Source: JAABVD01 sp965204545
GTDB lineage: Bacteria > Verrucomicrobiota > Verrucomicrobiia > Opitutales > UBA2995
Assembly: GCA_965204545.1 (NCBI GenBank)
Contig: CBDBFA010000003.1
Location: forward strand, 1,674,001 to 1,738,000
DNA: 64,000 nt
Reading direction: 5' to 3'
A program made the translations under genes and the position numbers. Positions 36,428 through 45,110 of the stretch are shown here, one piece after another. The stretch's first letter is position 1. Every line of letters starts with the position of its first letter. The notes below the pieces were generated by a model. That model had not been told where the DNA came from. It saw nothing but the letters and a program-made list of their open reading frames with translations, and searched no databases.

Positions 36428-37408
36428 ATGTCAGTGTTTTCCCGCGACCGTTTCCATATTCTCTTCCAACCCGATGTCCATCGCCATCGCTGGAAGGGCC
36501 TGAAAATTTTGTTGATATGGTTTTTCGGAAGCTTGGTTGTCGCGGCAATTCTGAGTCCGTTGGCCTATCAGTTCGCCCATTGGTGGCACGCCCATTTCCC
36601 CAACGACTTGACAGCCTATCTGACGCAAAAACCCCTCCCCAGGTACTTTGATCGGCTGCGCTGGTTGGTGGCCTTGGCGACCTTTCCCTGGGTGATTTAT
36701 CAGTGCGGCCTGGTATCGTTCCGGAAATTGGGTTTTAAATCCCGGCTCCCCTTCTACCGTTACTTTGGCTGGTATTTTTTCTTGGGGATGGCCAGTATAG
36801 CGGGATTGGTCGCGCTGCACCAAGCGGTGGGAGCTTCGACCTTCCAGGATGGCCTCACTGCTGGCTACATTTTGGACAAGATCCGGATTTCCTTTCTGGC
36901 CGCATTGTTGGTTGCCCTGGGAGAGGAGTTGGTTTTTCGCGCTGTGGTATTGCGGATGTTTTATACAGCGTTCATTCCAATGGTAGCAGTGGCCCTGTCG
37001 GCCATGTTTTTCGCCTATCTGCATTTTGATATGCCCTCTCATTTGTGGGCTCCGGACACTCAAGGCCCAGGTATTGCAGACGGGTTTTTCGTCGCCTTGT
37101 GGACGGTTATCGGCATTACCCAATCTTTCAGCCCGGTATTGTTTCTCAACCTTACCTTGGTGGGATACATCCTGGCGGTGGTGTTCATGAAAACGCGGTC
37201 CCTCTGGTCCTGTGTCGGGTTACATGCCGGCTGGGTTACCCTGATTTTGTCCTATTCCCATTTCGGGGAAACCCCTTTGGGTGACGGCTCATCCTGGTGG
37301 GGTAGCCATCGGTTGGCCGACGGATACCTATGCCTGGCGTTTCTGTTGGTTACCGCCTGGGTTGTCACTGCTCTTTACTACAAGAAAAGGATGAAGGATG
37401 AAGGCTGA
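36428..37408 (+). CDS. CPBP family intramembrane glutamic endopeptidase
   Basis: A membrane protein of 326 residues with about eight hydrophobic segments. The CPBP/Abi family motifs are visible: EELVFR (motif 1, near residue 165), FAYLHFD (motif 2) and GLHAGWV (motif 3); the glutamates and histidines form the proposed active site. Members process prenylated or other membrane proteins, but this one has no known substrate. The ATG at 36428 is chosen because upstream in-frame sequence reaches into repeat copy C. It stands alone. Confidence 0.87.
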   Translation: MSVFSRDRFHILFQPDVHRHRWKGLKILLIWFFGSLVVAAILSPLAYQFAHWWHAHFPNDLTAYLTQKPLPRYFDRLRWLVALATFPWVIYQCGLVSFRKLGFKSRLPFYRYFGWYFFLGMASIAGLVALHQAVGASTFQDGLTAGYILDKIRISFLAALLVALGEELVFRAVVLRMFYTAFIPMVAVALSAMFFAYLHFDMPSHLWAPDTQGPGIADGFFVALWTVIGITQSFSPVLFLNLTLVGYILAVVFMKTRSLWSCVGLHAGWVTLILSYSHFGETPLGDGSSWWGSHRLADGYLCLAFLLVTAWVVTALYYKKRMKDEG

Positions 37409-37490
37409 CGGAGGGCGTACATTCCTCTCCATCAAAACGGGATCGCTTCGCGAATGATCCTGTCCATCCTCTTCATGCAAGTTAATTTTT

Positions 37491-37518
37491 GATCACGATC
37501 ACGATCACGATCACGATT
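37491..37518 (+). repeat. GATCAC hexamer tandem repeat
   Basis: Four complete GATCAC units plus GATT, placed 8 bases ahead of the comF start codon. No spacer or palindrome structure points to a CRISPR array. Simple repeats of this kind can change copy number. Confidence 0.8.
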
Positions 37519-37526
37519 AAGTTTGG

Positions 37527-38264
37527 ATGAGTGAGGGCATGAAGCAGGCTTGGGTGGGGTTATTGGATGTGGTATTTCCCAGAAACTGCGTCATGACAGG
37601 GGATGCGGTTGCAGCCAATAGCCCCTTTCAATTCATCAGTGGGGAGGTTTCCCGGCAACTGATTCAGGTTGAGCCGCCTTTTTGTTCCACCTGCGGTTAT
37701 CCCTTCTTTGGCGCCGTGATGGCCAGCGACCGCTCCTGCCCCAAATGCCGGGAACTGGATCCGGTCTACCGGCGGGGAAGGACGGTCATCCTGGTGGAAG
37801 GGGTCGGACGGCAACTGGTGCACTATTTCAAATACGAGGGGGCTCGTTACCTGCTGAAGGACTTTGCCAAACTTTTCCAGCTTTGCCCCGGCCTCAGCCA
37901 ATACTTGAAGGATGCCCTCCTGGTTCCGGTTCCCCTGCACCCCCGTAAATTGCGGGAACGCGGATTTAATCAGAGCTTGGCCCTTTGCCGGGAGCTGACC
38001 AGGCAGGAACCTTCCGCTGAATTGCGGGATATCCTGTGCAAAACGGTCGATACGCAAAGCCAGACCTTGTTGACCCGCCGGGAACGAATGGAGAACCAGC
38101 GCAACGCTTTTAGCGTTCGACCGGGCACAGGGCTCAGCCCCGACCTTCGCCACATTGTCGTGGATGACGTTTTTACCACCGGTTCCACCCTGAATTCCTG
38201 TGCCCATGCCCTTAAACGGTCGGGAATTCAGCGTATTGACATCCTTACCCTGGGACATGGATAA
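37527..38264 (+). CDS. comF: ComF family phosphoribosyltransferase-like protein
   Basis: A 245-residue protein of the ComF/GntX family, linked to DNA uptake and other tasks. The N-terminal CSTCGYPFFG ... CPKCRE forms a zinc-finger-like pair of CxxC motifs (about residues 53-75), and the C-terminal VDDVFTTGST is the PRPP-binding motif. LVPVPLHPRKLRERGFNQS is diagnostic. The start at 37527 lacks an evident ribosome site. It is followed directly by accD (TAATG overlap). No competence operon is nearby. Confidence 0.9.
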   Translation: MSEGMKQAWVGLLDVVFPRNCVMTGDAVAANSPFQFISGEVSRQLIQVEPPFCSTCGYPFFGAVMASDRSCPKCRELDPVYRRGRTVILVEGVGRQLVHYFKYEGARYLLKDFAKLFQLCPGLSQYLKDALLVPVPLHPRKLRERGFNQSLALCRELTRQEPSAELRDILCKTVDTQSQTLLTRRERMENQRNAFSVRPGTGLSPDLRHIVVDDVFTTGSTLNSCAHALKRSGIQRIDILTLGHG

Positions 38265-39130
38265 TGGTCTTTACTATGCCGCTCTTCAGCAAACCGAAGT
38301 ACTCAACCGTCACTGTTAAAAAGAAGGACATTCCTCAAGGTTTGTGGACCAGGGATCCCATTTCCGGGGATCTGATTTACAACAAGGAACTCGAGCAGAA
38401 TCTGCTGGTAGCCCCAAAAAGTGGCTATCATTTTCCCATGGACGCCCCCTCCCGCATCAAATCCCTCATCGACGAGGGCTCTTTCCGGGAATGGGATTCC
38501 GACCTGATCTCGCTGGATCCTCTCTCCTTCAAGGACAGAAAAACCTACCTGAAACGTCTCGAAACATACCGTGACAAGACCAAGTTGGCCGATGCGGTCA
38601 TAAGCGGGTCGGGTAATTTGCACGGTAATTCCCTGGAAATAAGTGTCATGGACTTCCGCTTTATCGGAGCCAGCATGGGTTCTGTGGTGGGGGAAAAAAT
38701 TACCCGGAGTATCGAACGGGCAACCGAGAATAATGTGCCCTGTGTCATGGTTTGCGCTTCCGGCGGGGCCCGCATGCAGGAAGGTATATTGAGCTTGATG
38801 CAGATGGCCAAGACAAGCGCGGCCCTGGCCCGGCATTCCAAAAAGCGGTTGCCTTATATTTCGGTATTGACCAACCCGACTTTCGCGGGGGTCATGGCCA
38901 GCTTTGCTTCCTTGGGGGACTTGATTATTGCCGAACCGGGCGCGCTGATCGGCTTTGCCGGGGCCCGGGTAATCAAGGAAACGACCAAGGAGAACCTGCC
39001 CAAGGGGTTCCAGACGGCGGAATTTTTGCTGGAGCGGGGCCTCATTGATCAGATCGTTCACCGGCGCGATCTGAAGGATCGGCTGAAGTCTTTTTTATCG
39101 ACGTTCTGTTCAGTCGGTCAATCCGCCTGA
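38264..39130 (+). CDS. accD: acetyl-CoA carboxylase carboxyltransferase beta subunit lacking the zinc finger
   Basis: AccD with AccA transfers the carboxyl group to acetyl-CoA, the first step of fatty acid synthesis. The body (ASGGARMQEGILSLMQMAK, FASLGDLIIAEPGALIGFAG, KGFQTAEFLLE) is intact over 288 residues. The N-terminal region normally holds a four-cysteine zinc finger; here LWTKCPKCG reads LWTRDPISG and VCPKCGHHF reads VAPKSGYHF, so all four cysteines are replaced. The start overlaps comF by one base; an ATG at 38276 is an alternative. folC follows after repeat copy D. accD-folC adjacency is a known arrangement. Confidence 0.95.
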   Translation: MVFTMPLFSKPKYSTVTVKKKDIPQGLWTRDPISGDLIYNKELEQNLLVAPKSGYHFPMDAPSRIKSLIDEGSFREWDSDLISLDPLSFKDRKTYLKRLETYRDKTKLADAVISGSGNLHGNSLEISVMDFRFIGASMGSVVGEKITRSIERATENNVPCVMVCASGGARMQEGILSLMQMAKTSAALARHSKKRLPYISVLTNPTFAGVMASFASLGDLIIAEPGALIGFAGARVIKETTKENLPKGFQTAEFLLERGLIDQIVHRRDLKDRLKSFLSTFCSVGQSA

Positions 39131-39150
39131 GTCTTGTCGTTTCCCAGCGC

Positions 39151-39358
39151 CTTGCCCGCATTTCTCATAAATCTGCTACTGCGCTCCGGTATCCCGGCAC
39201 CTGTGAGGACTTCTTTGGATTTCATGCCCTTGCTCCGCACAGATGCAGGCCGAGATTGCGGGGTGTCGACACAGCTTCACCCTCGAATCAGCTCGAAGCC
39301 CGCACCAGCACTCGATCTCCGTTCGCTCGCTACGAATTTTATGAGAAAGGAGGGCTAG
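39151..39358 (-). repeat. YTAG-flanked MITE-like element, copy D (inverted, diverged)
   Basis: A 208-bp copy in reverse orientation. Its left flank reads CTTG (39151-39154, one change from CTAG) and its right flank CTAG (39355-39358). The paired ends are CCCGCATTTCTCATAAA and, on the right, TTTATGAGAAAGGAGGG, where ATGCGGG has become AGGAGGG. It carries additional internal bases relative to the short form. It fills the accD-folC gap; the folC GTG follows directly. Confidence 0.85.
39348..39354 (+). promoter_or_regulatory. folC ribosome binding site formed by the end of repeat copy D
   Basis: AGGAGGG lies 4 bases ahead of the GTG at 39359. In sibling copies the same position reads ATGCGGG (or AATGCGGG), so two base changes turned the repeat end into a strong Shine-Dalgarno site. 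Confidence 0.75.
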
Positions 39359-40651
39359 GTGAACTTTCCTCAGGCCAGGGAATTCCTCTTCAGCCTGCGC
39401 AACAAGGGTTCCACCTACGGCATCGATCGCATGGATGCGTTCGTCCACGCCTTGGGCCGACCGGATAAGGACTATCCCATAATTCATATTGCGGGAACGA
39501 ATGGGAAAGGATCCACCGCCGCCATGCTGGAAAGCCTTTTCCGCAGCGCCGGTTACCGGACCGGACTCTTTACATCGCCTCACCTGCTGTTCCTGGGCGA
39601 ACGCATCCAGGTTGATCGAGTGCCCTTGAGCGAGGACGCCATTACGGAGTTGACCGCAGAGCTCAATTTAATGGCCCGTTCCGTGACCGGGGATGACTGG
39701 GAGAAACACCCCACATTTTTTGAATTCATGACCGCCATGGCCATGGTCTACTTCAGCAAACATGCGGTGGACATCGCCATTTTTGAGACCGGTCTGGGAG
39801 GAAGAAAGGACGCCACCAACGTGGTGGATCCTCTCATTTCCGTCATTACTTCCATCGGGTTGGATCACACCTCCATTCTGGGAGAAACAGTGGAAAAAAT
39901 TGCCGGTGAAAAGGCGGGAATAATCAAGCCTGACCGTCCGGTTGTGCTGGGCCGCGTACCCCGACCTGCACGGGAGGTCATTTGCCGGATCGCCCGGGAG
40001 CGCAAAGCGAAGGTTTTTTCTGTGGAGGACCAATTTGGCGATGCGGTGGAGAATTATCCCACGACCAATCTCCATGGCACTTTTCAGCGTTGGAACGCTG
40101 CCACCGCTGTCACCGTTTGCCAGGTGGTAGGAAAGCGGTTTCCAGGGCTTTTTCCCAGTCGGGCCGGAGCCTTGCATCGTGTAGACTGGCCCGGCCGGTG
40201 GGAAAAGATACCCCTGCCCTGTGGAAGAGTTTTGATTCTGGATGCCACCCACAACTCCGAAGGATGCTACTTCCTGGAGGAGAATCTCGCTCTTCTCGAG
40301 GAGGAATCGGGCAAAAAACCCTGGATCGTGGCGGGCACCCTGGGCAGTTTCCGGGCCCAGTCTCTCGTCCCTGTCGTCCAGAGGAACGCCCGCGGGCTCT
40401 ATCTGCTCGAGCCGCGGCAACCCCGGGCCGCCACTTTTTCCATGATGAGGCATTGGCTCGAACCCAAGCCGGAAATTACCGTTGTGGATGCGACTCGGGA
40501 GGAACTGTTTCCCGAGGAAAACACCTGTTCCATCGGTCGTCCGGGAGAGACCATTGTCGTAACCGGATCCATTTACCTGTTGGGGGAGGTTTTGGAAAGA
40601 TTGACCGGCCAGGAATCCGAAATTGGGGCCTTATTGCAGGATTTGCCTTAG
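39359..40651 (+). CDS. folC: folylpolyglutamate synthase / dihydrofolate synthase
   Basis: A Mur-ligase-like enzyme that makes dihydrofolate and adds glutamates to folates. ATP-binding IAGTNGKGSTAAM lies at about residues 41-53, followed by FETGLGGRKDATN and the SIGLDHTSILGETVEKIAGEKAGI block. It has 430 residues. It starts at a GTG immediately after repeat copy D, whose right end provides the ribosome site. Its stop TAG begins a TAGTGTGG sequence shared with the Wzx gene end. Confidence 0.93.
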   Translation: MNFPQAREFLFSLRNKGSTYGIDRMDAFVHALGRPDKDYPIIHIAGTNGKGSTAAMLESLFRSAGYRTGLFTSPHLLFLGERIQVDRVPLSEDAITELTAELNLMARSVTGDDWEKHPTFFEFMTAMAMVYFSKHAVDIAIFETGLGGRKDATNVVDPLISVITSIGLDHTSILGETVEKIAGEKAGIIKPDRPVVLGRVPRPAREVICRIARERKAKVFSVEDQFGDAVENYPTTNLHGTFQRWNAATAVTVCQVVGKRFPGLFPSRAGALHRVDWPGRWEKIPLPCGRVLILDATHNSEGCYFLEENLALLEEESGKKPWIVAGTLGSFRAQSLVPVVQRNARGLYLLEPRQPRAATFSMMRHWLEPKPEITVVDATREELFPEENTCSIGRPGETIVVTGSIYLLGEVLERLTGQESEIGALLQDLP

Positions 40652-40699
40652 TGTGGTGTCTCTTAAATAATCCATCACAAAAAACCCGGATATGGAAGA

Positions 40700-40776
40700 G
40701 GTTACGGCATCGCGGGGACGCGATTGCCCTACCATTTCAAAACGTAAGCGGTAGGGCGGCGGCATCCTTGCCGCGC
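40700..40776. repeat. GCCCTACC/GGTAGGGC hairpin repeat, second copy
   Basis: GCCCTACC (40726-40733) and GGTAGGGC (40750-40757) face each other across 16 bases, and the flank GGCGGCATCCTTGCCGCG forms a second hairpin. The organisation matches the insert in copy C and the half copy at 62287. It lies just before partial copy E in the gap between folC and purA. Confidence 0.65.
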
Positions 40777-40833
40777 CTGAAAATTTCTCATGCCACGATC
40801 TGGTTTTCTCACGGCCGGGCTATTGATTCCCGC

Positions 40834-40911
40834 TCCAGTGCCGGGATTCGGGCGCGTAGTAGAAAATTGGGAGATGTCGCATTCGCTCGGTAAGTGAGAC
40901 ATGCGGGTTAG
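40834..40911 (+). repeat. YTAG-flanked MITE-like element, copy E (right end only)
   Basis: A partial copy: from CCAGTGCC (about 40835) to the right end GTGAGACATGCGGG and TTAG (40908-40911). It has the long-form right end (TGTCGCATTCGCTCGGTAAG) of copies B and C. The left half is missing or unrecognisable. The minus-strand purA stop TAA is the complement of 40908-40910, inside the flank. Confidence 0.8.
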
Positions 40912-42464
40912 CCTTTGCGGTCCAGCAACCCGATCAGTTCCCGGGTTTCCGGGACGTCCCGGATGATCTGGTCCGGATTGGGGCCGACCCCGATGTAACG
41001 CAGGTTGAACGGTTTTTTGGGATGTTCACTTCCGTAAGCCACATCCATAATTGCTTTGACCATGGCGGCCACGTAAACCTGTGCCGCCAGCGGCAAGGCC
41101 CCGAAGTTGCGGATGGTGGAAATATCCTCTGTCCATCCCGGATATTCCCGGTAGTCGGGCGCTAGTCGGGCGCGGAATGCTTCATCGCGCGGGAGGTGAT
41201 CGACCCGGTTGCCCAACTCGTCCCGGTAAGCCACACAAATCTTCAGGTTCCCCTTCCAGCTTCCTCGATGGTTCAAGGCGTCGAGTTTGTTGATGGCCAA
41301 GTCTTGGAATCCACCATAACGAAGGGCATCCCCCTTTTCCACCGCGTCGAACCAACCCACCATGCGCTGACGACCGGTGGAGGTTCCGAATTCGAGCTTC
41401 TTGAGCAGGGTGCCAAGGGGATGTCCCTCGGGGAATTGGGTGATGAAAAGATGGGTGCCGACCTTGGTGTCGTAAGCTTTGGCCACCCCAATACCGTGAA
41501 CAGGTTGAACCGGTATACCGGCCGAATTGAATATTTCAGGTGTGAAGCTATGGGAAGCGGTGACGTTGGGAGAAAACCCTTGCCGCTTATCCAACCAGTA
41601 GGATTGCCCGAATTCGCCCAACACGTATTTGCCTTCCTTCAAGGCGCCAAGAATGAGCTCGCGAAGGTCCACCACTTGGGAGGCCAGACGTCGTCCGGCT
41701 GCCCAGTAAACGTCGACAATGCGATCGGTGTTCAAAGCGAACGGTCCCGCTCCCTTGAACTGGGAAAAGTCAAATTCCTCTGATTGGAAAATCCCCGAGG
41801 CCACACTCTCCTCGTTTGCCCGCATCTCCGCCTCGGTGAGATGGTCGAACAACCCATCCCAGGCTTCGGCCGGTAATCGACACAGGTATTGGATGGTACG
41901 GCAGGCCCGGTCGCATTTCTGGGATATCTTGTCCCGGAAGGCCTCCTTGGAACCGCGGAATGCTCCGTAGTAGATTTGCCACTGTCCGGTTTCGTCTTGA
42001 AAGGAAGGGGAAATCCCTCTTCCCGTCGATCCGCGGGGAGGTTCACCCAGGATGTTGGACCGGTAGAACTCGAAAGCCAAGTCCAGCAGACGGTGGGTCG
42101 GGTCCGAAACCATGGTGCGTTCGTCGATGGCCAGGCGATCGATCACGGTGTAACCCCTCGACTCCAGGGGCAGGGCTTCCCAGAGAAATTTGCGCGGGTC
42201 CGCCACCACCCCGGTCCCGATTCCGAGGTGGGCCACGCGGTGGGTGACGACCCCGGCCGGAAGCAGGTTGAGCTTCAGCCCCCCTACCGTATGTCCGGAG
42301 TTTGCCCCCCCGTTTACTTTTAGGACCACTGCCACCGGATCGGGCCGTCCGGTGGTTTCCTGTAATTCGGAAATGATCTCATAGATCAGCCGTCCTTTGC
42401 CCTCATCCCCGAAACTGATACCGGTGTCGGCGATAATGTTACTTTCGAAAGGTGGAGTTGCCAT
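40908..42464 (-). CDS. purA: adenylosuccinate synthetase, long form
   Basis: Joins IMP and aspartate, the first step from IMP to AMP. GTP- and IMP-site blocks are present but diverged: GISFGDEGKGRL (usually QWGDEGKGKI), NGGANSGHTVGG with the catalytic histidine, STGRGISPSF and EFGTSTGRQRMVGWFD. At 518 residues it is about 90 longer than E. coli PurA, with extra material in the middle and the C-terminus. It lies 3 bases after guaB and probably shares its transcript. Its stop codon lies in the flank of repeat copy E. Confidence 0.9.
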   Translation of the reverse strand: MATPPFESNIIADTGISFGDEGKGRLIYEIISELQETTGRPDPVAVVLKVNGGANSGHTVGGLKLNLLPAGVVTHRVAHLGIGTGVVADPRKFLWEALPLESRGYTVIDRLAIDERTMVSDPTHRLLDLAFEFYRSNILGEPPRGSTGRGISPSFQDETGQWQIYYGAFRGSKEAFRDKISQKCDRACRTIQYLCRLPAEAWDGLFDHLTEAEMRANEESVASGIFQSEEFDFSQFKGAGPFALNTDRIVDVYWAAGRRLASQVVDLRELILGALKEGKYVLGEFGQSYWLDKRQGFSPNVTASHSFTPEIFNSAGIPVQPVHGIGVAKAYDTKVGTHLFITQFPEGHPLGTLLKKLEFGTSTGRQRMVGWFDAVEKGDALRYGGFQDLAINKLDALNHRGSWKGNLKICVAYRDELGNRVDHLPRDEAFRARLAPDYREYPGWTEDISTIRNFGALPLAAQVYVAAMVKAIMDVAYGSEHPKKPFNLRYIGVGPNPDQIIRDVPETRELIGLLDRKG

Positions 42465-42467
42465 GGC

Positions 42468-44057
42468 CTACCTCCTTGATTCCCAGTTGCTGGCGTCCGG
42501 CGGCGTTTTCACCTCCAAGACATCGTGTGTGGTGGATTCCTTTTGGCCGGCTGCGGATACTCGCATGAAGCGGGCCCGGTGTTTGAGGGCGGACAGAGCG
42601 GGCGCCCCCAGGTAGCCCATGCCGGATTGTATGCCCCCGATGTATTCGGATAAAACCCGGTCCAATGAACCCGTTAATTCCTTGAGAGCCTCGATTCCTT
42701 CCGCCGCTACTTTTCTTCCGGCATGCATTTTCCTGTGACCGTAACGAGCCGCGGACCCCGCTTTCATGGCGGCGTGGCTACCCATACCCCGATAGCGTTT
42801 GTAGAGTTGGCCGTTGATTTCAATGATATCCCCCGGACTTTCCCGGCAACCCGCCAGCAAGCTTCCCAACATGACCGCATCTGCCAAGGTGAGCGCCTTG
42901 ACCATGTCGCCGGACTTGGTGATGCCCCCATCCGCAATGATGCTCACCCCGAGTTTGGCCGCTTCGCGACTCGCCACGTAGATCGCCGTCAGTTGTGGAA
43001 TGCCGACCCCGGCCACCACGCGGGTTGTGCAAATCGATCCCGGGCCTTGCCCGACTTTGATGGCATTGGCGCCGCACGAGGCGAGAAATTCCACTCCGGC
43101 GGCGCTGGTGACGTTTCCCGCTATTATGGTCAGTTCGGGGAAAGCCCTTCGAATAAGCCTTACCACCCGGCCCATGCCTTCGGTGTGAGCATGAGCTGAG
43201 GAAACCGCCACGGCATCGACCTTTTCATTCACCAGGTTGGAAATGTGCTCCAGGGTGGAATCGCGGTCAATGCTGCCGTCCGGATTCCAGACCGCGGCCA
43301 CGGCGGCTCCGACCGTCAGGCGGAATTTGCTGTCCCGGCTGGGTTTCAGTAATGAATTCTTCTCCGCGCCGATCCGTTCGATATCGCTCAATGTGAAAAG
43401 GCCTTTGAGCCTGTCATCGTCATCGATGACCAGAATCTTGTGAATGCCTATGTGTTCGTCGAAAAACCGGTCCGCCGCGGCAATGGGATCGTCGTCCAGT
43501 CTTTTTTCATTCAAGGTAATCAATTTGCCGCGAGGGGTCATGGCCGTGGCCACTGGGATGGCTTTATAGCGGCCGCGCACCACCGATCCGGATAACAGGC
43601 CGATGAGCTTTTTTGCTTCGTCCACCACGGGGAAAGTGCGGAACTTGTATTCTTTGCGTTCGATCAGTTCCAGGACATCGCCGATTTTGAACCCGGGACC
43701 GATAGTGACGGGTTCCTGAATGAGCCCGTGAATGTGGTGTTTGACGCGCGCCACCTGTTTGACCTGGCTCTTGTTGTCCATATTATAGTGGATAATTCCC
43801 ATCCCGCCATTCAAGGACATGGCCACGGCCATTTCCGCTTCAGTGACGGTGTCCATATCGGAGGAAAGGATCGGAATCTGAAGCGTCAGGGAAGGGGAGA
43901 GCCGGGTTTCCAAATTGGTGTGGCGAGGGAGAATTTCCGAGTAACGGGTAGCCAACGTTACGTCGTCGTAGGTCAGACCAGTGGGGGCGTTGGACTCGAA
44001 GAAACGGTCTGCTGGGAGATAATACTCCGCGTCCAAGGAATGTTTCATGTTTTCCAT
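42468..44057 (-). CDS. guaB: inosine-5'-monophosphate dehydrogenase
   Basis: NAD-dependent oxidation of IMP to XMP, the first step toward GMP. The active-site cysteine is in GQGPGSICTTR; the flap block KRYRGMGSHAAM and the catalytic-region RYGHRKM are present. Two CBS domains (about residues 105-230) can bind nucleotides for regulation. It has 529 residues. A second ATG at 44048 is an alternative start. The gene leads a guaB-purA pair, so both branches from IMP are likely co-transcribed. It is divergent from menC with about 100 bases between. Confidence 0.95.
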   Translation of the reverse strand: MENMKHSLDAEYYLPADRFFESNAPTGLTYDDVTLATRYSEILPRHTNLETRLSPSLTLQIPILSSDMDTVTEAEMAVAMSLNGGMGIIHYNMDNKSQVKQVARVKHHIHGLIQEPVTIGPGFKIGDVLELIERKEYKFRTFPVVDEAKKLIGLLSGSVVRGRYKAIPVATAMTPRGKLITLNEKRLDDDPIAAADRFFDEHIGIHKILVIDDDDRLKGLFTLSDIERIGAEKNSLLKPSRDSKFRLTVGAAVAAVWNPDGSIDRDSTLEHISNLVNEKVDAVAVSSAHAHTEGMGRVVRLIRRAFPELTIIAGNVTSAAGVEFLASCGANAIKVGQGPGSICTTRVVAGVGIPQLTAIYVASREAAKLGVSIIADGGITKSGDMVKALTLADAVMLGSLLAGCRESPGDIIEINGQLYKRYRGMGSHAAMKAGSAARYGHRKMHAGRKVAAEGIEALKELTGSLDRVLSEYIGGIQSGMGYLGAPALSALKHRARFMRVSAAGQKESTTHDVLEVKTPPDASNWESRR

Positions 44058-44156
44058 AGAGTTTTCTGGGAACTAAAATTGGCCCTGTCAAACTTTTCGT
44101 TTTTTTGCACCATTCAGGTCTTTGCCGCTTTCCGGCGGCGGTATCAGGGTCCGGAG

Positions 44157-45110
44157 ATGAACTGCCGATTTGAATATATTGCCTATGCACGCACCTTTCG
44201 GAGGCCTCTGGTGACAGCCCACGGCGCCTGGAACCTGCGGCGGGGGATTGTTATCAGGCTTGAGGACGGAGACGGCCGATTTGGATTCGGCGAAATTGCC
44301 CCCATGCCCCGGTTTGGGACCGAAACCCTGGGAGCGTCCCTGCAATGGTGCGAGAATATATCGCCCGTGTTGGACACGGACCTGCCAATTCCGGAAACAC
44401 TGCCTTGTTGTCAGGTTGCGGTGCAGGCCGCTTTCCGGCAGATGCTGGGGAAAGTGTCCCGGCATACTTTTCCGGTGGCATCACTGGTTTCGGGAAGGGC
44501 GGATCTGGAGAAAAAACAGAAATTGGGTTTTCTCACTTTCAAGGTAAAGGTGGGTGTGATCGATCGGGAAAGGGAGTTCGATCGGATCGACCAATTGGTG
44601 GAGGGGTTGCAGGACACGCAGTTTTTGCGGTTGGATGCCAACGGGGGGTTGGATGAGGAGGGACTGGCCAGGTGGCTGGGTTTTTTGGAAGGCAAACCGG
44701 TGGACTATTTCGAGCAACCCTTGCCCAAGGGGAGGGAGGACGGGATTATCCAAGTATCCCGGGGTTACGGCACTCCCGTAGCCTTGGACGAATCGGTGTC
44801 CCAGTCGAGGGATTTGCAGTATTGGTCGGATTGGCCCGGGCCCCTGGTAATCAAGCCAACCATTTTAGGGCATTGGAAGGGAGCCATCCCCGCCGGAGCG
44901 GTCGGTTCCTCGGTTTTTGAAACGTCCTTCGGTTATGAGGCAGCATTGCAGTTTTTGGCCCGTCATCAGAGTTCGGATAGGCCGATCGGATTTTCCACCG
45001 GCGAATTTTTGCGGGAAGATGGATGGTTTATCCACGACCGGGGCCCCCGCGTATCGGCCGGGGTGGTCACATTGGAAGAATTGCAGGCTTTGTGGGAATC
45101 CAGGAAATGA
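44157..45110 (+). CDS. menC: o-succinylbenzoate synthase-like enolase superfamily enzyme
   Basis: Dehydrates SHCHC to o-succinylbenzoate in menaquinone synthesis. It has the enolase superfamily layout: LTFKVKVG (catalytic Lys pair), RLDANGG, DYFEQPLPKG, VALDES and VIKPTILG; these provide the metal-binding and acid-base residues. The ATG at 44157 has AGGG 7 bases upstream; a longer frame upstream lies over guaB and lacks family sequence. It has 317 residues. Related dipeptide epimerases look similar, but the immediate menE neighbour, overlapping by ATGA, supports the menaquinone role. Confidence 0.9.
   Translation: MNCRFEYIAYARTFRRPLVTAHGAWNLRRGIVIRLEDGDGRFGFGEIAPMPRFGTETLGASLQWCENISPVLDTDLPIPETLPCCQVAVQAAFRQMLGKVSRHTFPVASLVSGRADLEKKQKLGFLTFKVKVGVIDREREFDRIDQLVEGLQDTQFLRLDANGGLDEEGLARWLGFLEGKPVDYFEQPLPKGREDGIIQVSRGYGTPVALDESVSQSRDLQYWSDWPGPLVIKPTILGHWKGAIPAGAVGSSVFETSFGYEAALQFLARHQSSDRPIGFSTGEFLREDGWFIHDRGPRVSAGVVTLEELQALWESRK

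Noticed and set aside
37491..37518. CRISPR-like repeat array
   Set aside because: The unit is a 6-bp GATCAC with no spacers; it is a simple tandem repeat.
43728..44156. Long N-terminal extension of menC
   Set aside because: It is the reverse strand of guaB; family sequence begins at the ATG at 44157 with a good ribosome site.
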